From NCBI GenBank assembly GCA_007135385.1, contig SLIY01000262.1, forward strand, positions 1-6,447: 6,447 bases of DNA, in the 5' to 3' direction. The translations under genes were made by a program, and so were the position numbers. Source of the stretch: Leptolyngbyaceae cyanobacterium CSSed165cm_216. Its GTDB lineage: Bacteria > Cyanobacteriota > Cyanobacteriia > Phormidesmidales > Phormidesmidaceae. The notes below the pieces were generated by a model. The model was given only the letters and a program-made list of their open reading frames with translations, made no database searches and was not told the DNA's origin. Below are positions 1-5,785 of the stretch, piece after piece. How positions within the stretch are numbered: position 1 is the first letter of the stretch; every line of letters starts with the position of its first letter.

Positions 1-3000
1 GGTGGTTGGGGCCAGCCCTGGTTGGCCCAGGGCAGCCAATACAGGGGTACGGCCACCCCACAAGCCACCACCCCCCACCAGAGATCTAGCACCGCCAGGG
101 GCGGAAACATCAGGCGCACTAAGGCAAACCAGCCCACTAACTCAGCCAGCCCGGCATACACCCAGGCCTGCTGCAACTCCGCAGCGGGGGTTAGGCGTCC
201 TTGGGCCAGAGCGTAGAGTATCAGGAGGGTGGCGATCGCCACCGCCAAACCCCCTAGACTAACGCCGCCAAACCCAGTCAGCACCCCAGCGACCAACAGC
301 AGTAAGCTGCCCACCAGCCAGTGCATATGGGCCGCCCAAATTAGCTCTGGGGGGGGCAAGCCCAGGGGCGCTAGCCTCCTGGCTGACACCCGGTACACCG
401 CCATAATCAATGCAGCCACCCCTGCCAGGACAATCAGGCCATCCGCTGCGGCTCCCCCAGGGGCGCGTAGCATGGGGTACAGCACTAGCTCAAACCAGCC
501 CACCGACAGCCCCCCCAGGGCTAGCCAGCGCCACAGCGGTTGGGGTCGCCGTCGGCCCAGGTCTAGTAACAGCAGGGAGGCCACTACCACCAGCCAACCG
601 GTCCAGGGGGTACTGGTATAGAGCCGTAACAGTAAGGCCAGCCCCCCGTAGCCCAGGGTTAACCGTTCACAGGCCAACCCCAGCCCAGGTTGCCGCCGCT
701 GGAGTTGGATACTCAGGAGTAAGGCGATCGCCCCTAGCCCTAGGGTGGGTACCGCCAGCGCCACCGCTGTGGTGTAGTGCCAGGCTAATCCTTCCGCCAG
801 CAGCAACTGTATACCCCACCCAGCCAGATAAACCGCCACCGGGCGGATCTGCCCCCAATAGCGCCCCCCCAGTACCACCAACCAGGCCCCTAGGGATATC
901 ACCACCATCGGCAGCGGCGATCGCCAGCCCCCATAGGTGCCGCCAACCACAATCGTCATCGCCCACAGCCAGCCCAGGGTCAACCCATACCCCCAATGAT
1001 CACTGGCCCGACCGTAGTCATCGGCCAAAGAGCCTGCTGGACCAGCACTGGGAAGAAGCCGCCAGGCTAACCACAGAGCCGCGATCAACCCGACCATGAC
1101 CAGGCTCCAGTCGGCCCCATGGCGCGGAAAGCCCGGCACCCAGTCGACCAAAAAGCTGATCACTGCCCCCAGGGCCATCCCCAGGGCCAGGGCTGGAATG
1201 CGTCGTTGACGGTAGTAAGCACTGTTGACCCCAGTCAAGCCAGCGGCGGTGACCAGCCCCCCGAGACGAGTCCAGGGTAGGCCCAGGGTCAGGGGTAGGG
1301 CCAGGCCAGTGGCCAACAGACTGATGGGATAGTGGCCCAGCAGGGTGAAAACGACTGGAATCACTAACCCCAGCCAGCTGAGATCCGACTGCCACCCCCG
1401 CTCGATCAGATGCGCCCCGAGCAGAGTATAGGCCAGAGCCGATAGCCCCAGACCGTACCACCAGGCCCCTTTCCCCCATAACCTCGGTAAGGCCCGACTC
1501 AGCCCCAGGGCCAGCACCGCCAGCGCCACCATCACCACCATCCAGCGCTCTAGGGGAAGGCGGGGCCAGCGTTGGTCCAGGGCCGCGATCACCGTCAGCA
1601 GCCCCAGGCCATAGGTAGTGACAATCCGCCCCAGGGCCAGGGGGGAACGGCGCAGGGTTACCACCAGGGCGGTAATGGTAGACGCCACCAGGTTGATTAC
1701 CAGCACTGGGCCATGGGTCAGGCTAATCAGCGTCAGTAGGGCGTTAGTCCCGAGGGCCATACCGTCACTGAATCGGCCTAGGGTGGGCTGCCCCCGCCGT
1801 AGATAGCGATCGGCCACGGCCACCAGCAGCACCCCATAGGGAAATAGGGATAGGCCCAGTAGCACTTCGTGGCTACCGGTGATTCTGAAGAGAGTCGCCA
1901 GCGATCGCAGCCAACCCTGGCGTAGATCGTCGGGCACCAATTGCCAGCCCACAAAGGCCAACTGCACGGTAATGCTATAGGCCACCAGTAGATCCCGTCG
2001 TTTGCCCCATTGCCCTAGGGCTTGCAGCCGTAGGCCTAAGCCCAGCAGGCTGATTGCAAAGGCTTGAGCATAGGTGGTCGCCCCAATCGCCCAGAGCCAC
2101 CCCCCCAGCAGCAGTCCCCGACCAATGGCGATTGCCCAGCGATCGCTGGTCCGGGCCATGGTATAGAGGTTAGCCTCTGTGGCTAAATCGGTGCAGGTGC
2201 CCGGGGAATCCAGGGCCAGTTGTCGCTGCCCCAGGTAAACCCAGGTGGCACCATAGAGCCCAAAGGCCAAGCTAAACTGCCCTAACTGACTGGCGTCGGT
2301 GATCGCCAAGGCCCTGACCAGCAACAGCCCCAGGGCAAAAATCACCGTTAGCTGGGACCAACGCCCCGACTGAGAACGCCGCCCCTGACCATAGACCGTA
2401 ATCGCCGCACTGCCTAAGGCACCCCCATAGACAGCCGCTATAGGCATCCAGCCCAGACCCCAACCACTTTGCAAATAGGCCAACCCCAGCAGGTTGATCT
2501 GGTCATGGCCAGGACTTTGTCGCTGCCGGAACACTTGCAGTGCCACCAGGGTTAGCCAGCCAGCGGCGGCGGCCCCGATTAACCACCCACCGCCAGTGGT
2601 CCATACCCCCAACCCATCCATAGCCCAAAAGTTCAAGGGCAATAGCAGCAGGGTAATCATCTGCAAGGTTTTAGCCGTCAGCTGTAGTTGAGGGTTGCGA
2701 CCGCACCAAAGCCCGGCCCCCCAAAACAGAAGGGTATAGGCCAGCAGTACCAAGTACTGGCCGATGGGGTTAAACCGGACCCACTGGGTAGCTGCCAGTA
2801 CCGCTGAGGACAACACCACCAGAAATACCCCTAACCCTAGGAGCCACACCACGCTCAGTTCACTCATCAGGCGGCGGGTCCAGCGGTTAAGCGGAGAGGG
2901 GAGGGCCGGGGTAGATGGGGCCAATGGGGCTGATGATCGTTGGGGCAGACTGGACTCGGGAAGGGGCGATCGCGGCGGAGTCGTATTGGGGGGGAGAAAG

Positions 3001-3227
3001 TTGGTAATCGGTGGGTCCGGCGTTGGTTGACCTGGGCCTGGGGCCGTCCCTAGGACCGCCGCCGGTAGTACGACGGAACAGGTCAAGTGATTTTGGCACA
3101 GCCTGCGCACCTGAGCATCGCTGATTAACCCTAAGGTCAGCCAAGTGTCTAGCCCTACTAACAGTTCGGGCTGATCGGGGGACAGATCGAGCTGTAATCG
3201 AATTAGGGACTCTCGATCGTCAGCCAT
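1..3227 (-). CDS. Giant multi-pass membrane protein, N-terminal 1075 residues (3' end outside window)
   Basis: The frame starts at ATG 3227-3225 and stays open to the left edge: 1075 codons without a stop. The start is the only ATG between an in-frame TAA (3257-3255) and residue 121; a weak AGG-type ribosome site precedes it. Residues 1-50 look soluble and contain a short helical stretch (around TWLTLGLISDAQVRRLC). Residues 55-113 form a Pro/Ser/Thr-rich linker. From about residue 120 to the end come roughly 30 hydrophobic segments (for example 125-147, 157-174, 292-309, 454-472, 561-578, 678-695, 819-840, 929-945, 990-1008), joined by short Arg/Gln-rich loops. No catalytic motif or transporter signature is visible. 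The layout recalls large cyanobacterial membrane proteins carrying a DUF2157-type N-terminus, but I assign that from memory of the pattern only. Function unknown. It is divergent from the 3902 gene. HIP1 sites lie inside the frame, so the gene is probably long resident. Confidence 0.88.
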   Translation of the reverse strand, partial: MADDRESLIRLQLDLSPDQPELLVGLDTWLTLGLISDAQVRRLCQNHLTCSVVLPAAVLGTAPGPGQPTPDPPITNFLPPNTTPPRSPLPESSLPQRSSAPLAPSTPALPSPLNRWTRRLMSELSVVWLLGLGVFLVVLSSAVLAATQWVRFNPIGQYLVLLAYTLLFWGAGLWCGRNPQLQLTAKTLQMITLLLLPLNFWAMDGLGVWTTGGGWLIGAAAAGWLTLVALQVFRQRQSPGHDQINLLGLAYLQSGWGLGWMPIAAVYGGALGSAAITVYGQGRRSQSGRWSQLTVIFALGLLLVRALAITDASQLGQFSLAFGLYGATWVYLGQRQLALDSPGTCTDLATEANLYTMARTSDRWAIAIGRGLLLGGWLWAIGATTYAQAFAISLLGLGLRLQALGQWGKRRDLLVAYSITVQLAFVGWQLVPDDLRQGWLRSLATLFRITGSHEVLLGLSLFPYGVLLVAVADRYLRRGQPTLGRFSDGMALGTNALLTLISLTHGPVLVINLVASTITALVVTLRRSPLALGRIVTTYGLGLLTVIAALDQRWPRLPLERWMVVMVALAVLALGLSRALPRLWGKGAWWYGLGLSALAYTLLGAHLIERGWQSDLSWLGLVIPVVFTLLGHYPISLLATGLALPLTLGLPWTRLGGLVTAAGLTGVNSAYYRQRRIPALALGMALGAVISFLVDWVPGFPRHGADWSLVMVGLIAALWLAWRLLPSAGPAGSLADDYGRASDHWGYGLTLGWLWAMTIVVGGTYGGWRSPLPMVVISLGAWLVVLGGRYWGQIRPVAVYLAGWGIQLLLAEGLAWHYTTAVALAVPTLGLGAIALLLSIQLQRRQPGLGLACERLTLGYGGLALLLRLYTSTPWTGWLVVVASLLLLDLGRRRPQPLWRWLALGGLSVGWFELVLYPMLRAPGGAAADGLIVLAGVAALIMAVYRVSARRLAPLGLPPPELIWAAHMHWLVGSLLLLVAGVLTGFGGVSLGGLAVAIATLLILYALAQGRLTPAAELQQAWVYAGLAELVGWFALVRLMFPPLAVLDLWWGVVACGVAVPLYWLPWANQGWPQP

Positions 3228-3414
3228 AGCCTGCCTGTTAGAGAATCTTTCAAATTATGAAACCTGAAGCCGACCCGAGACCCACAGAGCTGAAATTCTT
3301 AACTTGAACCAATAGGTATAGATCGACACATTTAGTTATATATCGGCTATATTTCTACATCTTGCTTCAAGCCCGGTAGAGTAGCACTAATTATCTGTGC
3401 AAACTTAGGTCACA

Positions 3415-3451
3415 CCTAGGCTGTAGGCCTAGGCCTGCCGCCGCAGTCGGC
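3415..3451. repeat. CCTAGG-based palindrome cluster
   Basis: CCTAGGC (3415-3421) and GCCTAGG (3427-3433) form a 7-bp inverted repeat with a 5-nt loop. The right arm sits inside a perfect 12-bp palindrome, AGGCCTAGGCCT (3425-3436). It is followed at once by GCCG/CGGC arms (3437-3440 and 3448-3451). There is no T-run on either strand, so this is not a classic terminator. It may be a protein-binding site or chance; CCTAGG-like words are also frequent in the neighbouring GC-rich gene. Confidence 0.4.
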
Positions 3452-3494
3452 GTATGATGTTGTTAACCTCAGCTTAAAGTTAGACAGAGTCCCA

Positions 3495-3522
3495 TTTTGA
3501 CTATCTGCTTTTGACTATCTGC
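3495..3522 (+). repeat. Perfect 14-bp tandem repeat, two copies
   Basis: TTTTGACTATCTGC occurs at 3495-3508 and again, with no gap or mismatch, at 3509-3522. Each copy contains TTGACT, close to a -35 hexamer, but no -10 box lies at the right distance downstream of either. The 14-bp period is longer than one helical turn. Candidates are paired sites for a regulator or a simple slippage duplication. The second copy ends where the predicted closing helix of the downstream RNA-like region begins. Confidence 0.8.
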
Positions 3523-3659
3523 GGTGTGAGGCCCTCAGTTGAGGCAAATTTATGACTCTGGTCCACCGTCTGAAACGGTTTGGCTAGAACAAGTTAGGAG
3601 ATGTACAAGCAAGCAGTTCTCCACTTTGCAACCGATTTTACTCGGGTGAAGTACACCGT
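3521..3659 (+). ncRNA. Possible structured RNA (multi-helix leader)
   Basis: CGGTGT (3522-3527) can pair with ACACCG (3653-3658), flanked by G-U pairs, enclosing four local hairpins. These are CCTC/GAGG (3533-3536 with 3541-3544, loop AGTT); ACCGT/ACGGT (3565-3569 with 3575-3579), extendable by CC/GG; a longer one of GGAGA/TCTCC (3597-3601 with 3618-3622), extended by CAAGT against ACTTTG; and CCGA/TCGG (3632-3635 with 3642-3645). The arrangement resembles a multibranched regulatory RNA ahead of the plus-strand gene at 3902. I recognise no known riboswitch consensus. Folding energies were not computed, and the pairings are almost as good on the minus strand, so strand and reality are both uncertain. 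Confidence 0.2.
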
Positions 3660-3661
3660 GG

Positions 3662-3695
3662 GCATCCCCCCTGCCCTCCTTCATAAGGGGGATGC
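3662..3695 (+). repeat. GC-rich hairpin, possible REP-like palindrome
   Basis: GCATCCCCC (3662-3670) pairs perfectly with GGGGGATGC (3687-3695) around a 16-nt loop. The left arm can instead use ATCCCCCC (3664-3671) against GGGGGGAT (3724-3731), also perfect. C-run/G-run palindromes of this type around a TAA-rich centre are common dispersed intergenic repeats in cyanobacteria, so a degenerate copy of such a repeat is the likeliest identity. No T-tract follows, which argues against a standard terminator. Confidence 0.45.
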
Positions 3696-3797
3696 AAGCG
3701 CATCACTTAGACAGCGACAAGCTGGGGGGATATAGACCTCAGCCCAGGCGTACCTCACTCAATCGGGAATCGCTATAAGTCAGAAATCATAGCTGCT

Positions 3798-3811
3798 GTA
3801 GGCATGCCTAC
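3798..3811. promoter_or_regulatory. Perfect 14-bp palindrome, candidate operator
   Basis: GTAGGCATGCCTAC is fully self-complementary. Its centre is about 97 bp upstream of the start codon at 3902, a plausible place for a dimeric regulator site. A TATAAG lies just upstream at 3774-3779 but has no good -35 partner, so the promoter itself is unproven. Confidence 0.35.
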
Positions 3812-3888
3812 CAATGGAGAAACTGTTTTCTAGACGTCATCCTAAGCCAGTTGAGGAGTTTTTCATGTCACCCAATTGTAGATTTCAC

Positions 3889-3894
3889 AGGAGG
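3889..3894 (+). promoter_or_regulatory. Ribosome binding site of the 3902 gene
   Basis: AGGAGG is followed by a 7-nt spacer and ATG at 3902. This full Shine-Dalgarno match decides the start against the upstream in-frame TTG at 3851, which has no such site. Confidence 0.85.
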
Positions 3895-3901
3895 CAGGGC
3901 C

Positions 3902-4501
3902 ATGGCCAATGTTAAGGGCCGCCAGCGGGTTGCGATCGCTGGTACTGTAACTAATATGGCCACCACTGAAGGGCTTCCCCAGGTGTTGGTGCGCATTACC
4001 CACGCCCCCCAGGCATTTGTCGACCAGTTGACCCGGGTGGTGCAAGACCTAATTACCCCAGTTCCAGATTTAAGCGAACGCTATAGGCCCCTATTGCAAC
4101 GGCCGTCCGGGATCCTAGATAGCCTACATACCCTACAAATGATTCTGGATGAGCAGAGCCGAAACCATGGGGTTCTAGTGTCTCGACCAGTATCCCGAAT
4201 GGATCAAACCCTTACGGGGGGCGATGGCCATTACTACTTCCTTGACCTACCTCCTGGGCTCTACACCTTGACTGCTGTTTTTGTGGCCCCTGGGCTGTGT
4301 TACGGCTTTACCCGGGGCCATGTACAGGTGCAGCACACTGATCATTGGTTAACGTTTTCCCAATTAGATCTGGCCCTCACCCTCACCACTGCATCTCCTA
4401 CCGCTGGCTTCCTGGCGATCTCACCGGGTTCAGGCACTGGGGCAAAGCTGACCCCATGGGCAAGTGGATTTGCAACTGGATTGATCGCCCAAAAAGCCTG
4501 A
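3902..4501 (+). CDS. Carboxypeptidase-regulatory-like beta-sandwich protein, 199 aa
   Basis: The start is ATG 3902, seven bases after AGGAGG; the stop is TGA 4499-4501. There is no signal peptide or membrane segment. Residues 10-33 (AIAGTVTN, then a strand ending VLVRIT) and 105-128 (GGDGHYYFLDLPPGLYTLTA) match the strand pattern of CarboxypepD_reg-like domains: a G-x-V strand, then D-G-x-Y-x-F-x-D-L-P-x-G-x-Y. Between them lies an insertion of about 70 residues (34-104) rich in Leu, Gln and Arg and probably helical. Residues 165-199 are a Gly/Ser/Thr-rich tail. Such domains usually serve as structural or adhesion modules, and similar proteins with a helical insertion occur, as I recall, in cyanobacterial contractile-injection or tail-like loci; no such neighbours are present here. 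A HIP1 site near its 5' end suggests it is native. Role unknown; probably cytosolic. Confidence 0.85.
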   Translation: MANVKGRQRVAIAGTVTNMATTEGLPQVLVRITHAPQAFVDQLTRVVQDLITPVPDLSERYRPLLQRPSGILDSLHTLQMILDEQSRNHGVLVSRPVSRMDQTLTGGDGHYYFLDLPPGLYTLTAVFVAPGLCYGFTRGHVQVQHTDHWLTFSQLDLALTLTTASPTAGFLAISPGSGTGAKLTPWASGFATGLIAQKA

Positions 4502-4513
4502 AGAATATGTCTG

Positions 4514-4532
4514 CCTTAACGCTGAATTAAGG
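4514..4532. terminator. Small hairpin in the convergent spacer
   Basis: CCTTAA (4514-4519) and TTAAGG (4527-4532) form a perfect 6-bp stem with a 7-nt loop. It begins 12 bases after the stop of the plus-strand gene, in the 106-bp gap before the end of the convergent hydrolase gene. It has no T-run and is AT-rich, so it is a weak terminator candidate at best. Nothing else stands out in the gap. Confidence 0.3.
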
Positions 4533-4607
4533 TGGAGTGGAATTGACCGTACTTGTCAGCGAATGGATTTTGGCGATTGACCGCCGTTGGCTGATTTAAA
4601 CGATTTC

Positions 4608-5474
4608 CTACCGCTGAAAGTCAGTTTCGTTGATCAGGGCTAGGGCCGTGCGCCAGACGCGATACCCTTCCTGATTCAGATGTAGGCCATCGGTGGATAG
4701 TTCTGGGCGCAGATAGCCGTCCCCATCGGCAAACAGGGGATAGAGGTCCAAAAACTCGACCCCCATTTCCACGGTTAATAGTTTCAATTGTTGATTAATC
4801 CCTTGGATTTGCTCAGGGGGAAGATCAGCCAGGCGATCGCGCCCTTCCCAGCTAGCGCTCACCCCCCCGTGGGGCAACACAGACTGCACCACGATCCGCA
4901 GATCAGGATGGGCCTGCTGCAAGTCGCCAACAATACGACGAATGTTGTAAACCAAATCGGTGTCAGGCCCACCCCAAATCAAGTCATTGATGCCCACCAT
5001 AATGAAAGCGGCCTCTAGGGTGTTGCCATCGAGTAGGTGAATGCGGTTGCGTAGACCGCTGGAATTTTCCCCCGAAATCGCCTGGTTGAGCCAGGTTTTG
5101 CGCCCTGGCAGCATCTCTGGCGGAAACCACAGGGTCAATGAATCCCCCAGCAGCACCGTTTGCCGGGGCGCCTTAATCGCCTCAGCGGCCTTGGCTTCCG
5201 CTTGCAGCAGTGCCACCCACTGCTGGTAGTCCAGGGTATGGCGCTGGCCCAGTTCAGGCACAACGGTGGTGGTACCCCCATCTAGATCCGAAGCAAAGGC
5301 ATTGGACTGAGACAACACCGTCTGGGAGCTGAGGCTAAGCTGCCGCAGGGTGACCAACACCGTAATGAATAACAAGCCATTTAACACCAGCGACAGCAGC
5401 GCCCAGGGGGGAACTCCCTGGAAATAGCGGATCGCTTTGCCAAGCTGTAGATGGTGCTGAAGCGGTGGTGCCAC
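4608..5474 (-). CDS. Membrane-anchored SGNH/GDSL hydrolase, 288 aa
   Basis: Complete gene; GTG start at 5474-5472 and TAG stop at 4610-4608. The GTG is only four codons after an in-frame TAG, and no in-frame ATG appears before residue 121, so the start is well bounded although its ribosome site is weak. Residues 24-43 form a single hydrophobic segment (signal anchor), followed by a Ser/Gln-rich spacer. The SGNH blocks are all present: GDSL with nucleophile Ser112, block II Gly135 (AISGENSSG), block III GIND with Asn163, and block V TDGLHL with Asp262 and His265. It is therefore expected to be active as an esterase, lipase or acyl-hydrolase acting at the outer face of the plasma membrane. The family is broad, so the substrate (lipid, acetylated glycan or peptidoglycan) cannot be assigned. 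It lies downstream of ychF on the same strand, but 311 bp away. Confidence 0.95.
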   Translation of the reverse strand: MAPPLQHHLQLGKAIRYFQGVPPWALLSLVLNGLLFITVLVTLRQLSLSSQTVLSQSNAFASDLDGGTTTVVPELGQRHTLDYQQWVALLQAEAKAAEAIKAPRQTVLLGDSLTLWFPPEMLPGRKTWLNQAISGENSSGLRNRIHLLDGNTLEAAFIMVGINDLIWGGPDTDLVYNIRRIVGDLQQAHPDLRIVVQSVLPHGGVSASWEGRDRLADLPPEQIQGINQQLKLLTVEMGVEFLDLYPLFADGDGYLRPELSTDGLHLNQEGYRVWRTALALINETDFQR

Positions 5475-5785
5475 AGTGTTAAGTGCCTAGTGAAATACCT
5501 ACAAACCTAAAACTAAGCGAGCTGACCCTGATTGGCTATTGGCCCCATAAGCCCCAATGGGACAAATTGTAGATAGTTTTTGGGGGGGAGACCACCCATC
5601 TGCAATATTACTATGGCCTTCAGATGATTGCCTTCAGGGGTTAGGGAACAAAGGGCAGGCTAGTCGTCTGTCACGTTAGAGATGATGGACTGAGAGGGTT
5701 TACGGTCTGCGGTTCAAGGCCAGCTGTAGACCGTAAACCTTGAACCCCATGTCGCAGCCCCTGTCATGATCAGATTGTCTGAGCA
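5475..5785. other. Intergenic region between hydrolase and ychF, 311 bp
   Basis: It contains the interlocked inverted repeats at 5697-5746 near the ychF end. It also has a direct repeat GCCTTCAG (5616-5623 and 5630-5637, 14-bp period) and a run of seven G (5582-5588). On the minus strand TACAAT (5571-5566) could be a -10 box for the hydrolase, leaving a leader of about 85 nt, but no good -35 precedes it. No protein gene is supported. Confidence 0.6.
5697..5746. repeat. Two interlocked perfect inverted repeats downstream of ychF
   Basis: Arms A, GGTTTACGGTCT (5697-5708) and AGACCGTAAACC (5728-5739), are a perfect 12-bp pair. Arms B, GGTTCAAGG (5711-5719) and CCTTGAACC (5738-5746), are a perfect 9-bp pair. 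The order is A-B-A'-B', with A' and B' sharing two bases. A weaker outer pairing of 5681-5690 with 5763-5771 (one mismatch, one bulge) could enclose both. It starts about 40 bp past the ychF stop, fitting an mRNA 3'-end structure, but neither strand has a T-run. Because no linker separates A' from B', a true H-type pseudoknot is sterically unlikely; two alternative hairpins are more plausible. Confidence 0.7.

Larger units (their letters stand above)
3228..3901. other. Divergent intergenic region, 674 bp
   Basis: This region separates the minus-strand membrane protein gene from the plus-strand gene at 3902. It has lower GC than the flanking genes. The stretch at about 3296-3360 is AT-rich (TATATA, GGTATA) and is the likeliest promoter zone for the minus-strand gene, although I find no well-spaced -35/-10 pair. 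Rightward it holds a CCTAGG-rich palindrome cluster (3415-3451), a 14-bp tandem repeat (3495-3522), a group of potential hairpins (3522-3658), a GC-rich hairpin (3662-3695) and a 14-bp palindrome (3798-3811). No convincing protein gene is present; the best small frames, 44 codons on each strand, are not supported. Confidence 0.75.

Noticed and set aside
410..1099. Plus-strand open frame of 229 codons, and neighbouring plus-strand frames at 2-262, 229-621, 1618-1806, 2494-2691 and 2764-3030
   Set aside because: They lie antisense to a continuous 1075-codon membrane-protein frame. Their translations are Pro/Ala/Arg/Ser-rich low-complexity products typical of the opposite strand of Leu/Gly/Trp codons.
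1018..1479. Minus-strand open frame of 153 codons, and others at 667-996, 2272-2463 and 2887-3144
   Set aside because: They are on the same strand as the giant gene but in a different frame; Gly/Ser/Arg-rich, with no recognisable fold, and fully contained within it.
3521..3659. 6S RNA or a known riboswitch such as the cobalamin or glutamine type
   Set aside because: No conserved core box I know of is present, and the multi-hairpin layout does not match the single long bulged rod of 6S RNA.
3550..3735. Small frames: plus 3601-3735 (44 aa, MYKQAVLHF...) and minus 3684-3550 (44 aa, MKEGRGDAHG...)
   Set aside because: They overlap each other, have no correctly spaced ribosome site, no recognised homology, and run through the hairpin-rich segment.
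3851..3901. Upstream TTG start extending the beta-sandwich protein by 17 residues
   Set aside because: The extension contains the AGGAGG site of the ATG at 3902 and has no ribosome site of its own.
4788..5229. Plus-strand frames 4788-5018 and 5041-5229
   Set aside because: They are antisense to the SGNH hydrolase, whose catalytic blocks are all intact in the minus-strand frame.
5709..5727. tRNA-like T-arm, suggested by GGTTCAAGG
   Set aside because: The flanking bases do not form the 5-bp T-stem, and no acceptor, D or anticodon arms can be placed around it.
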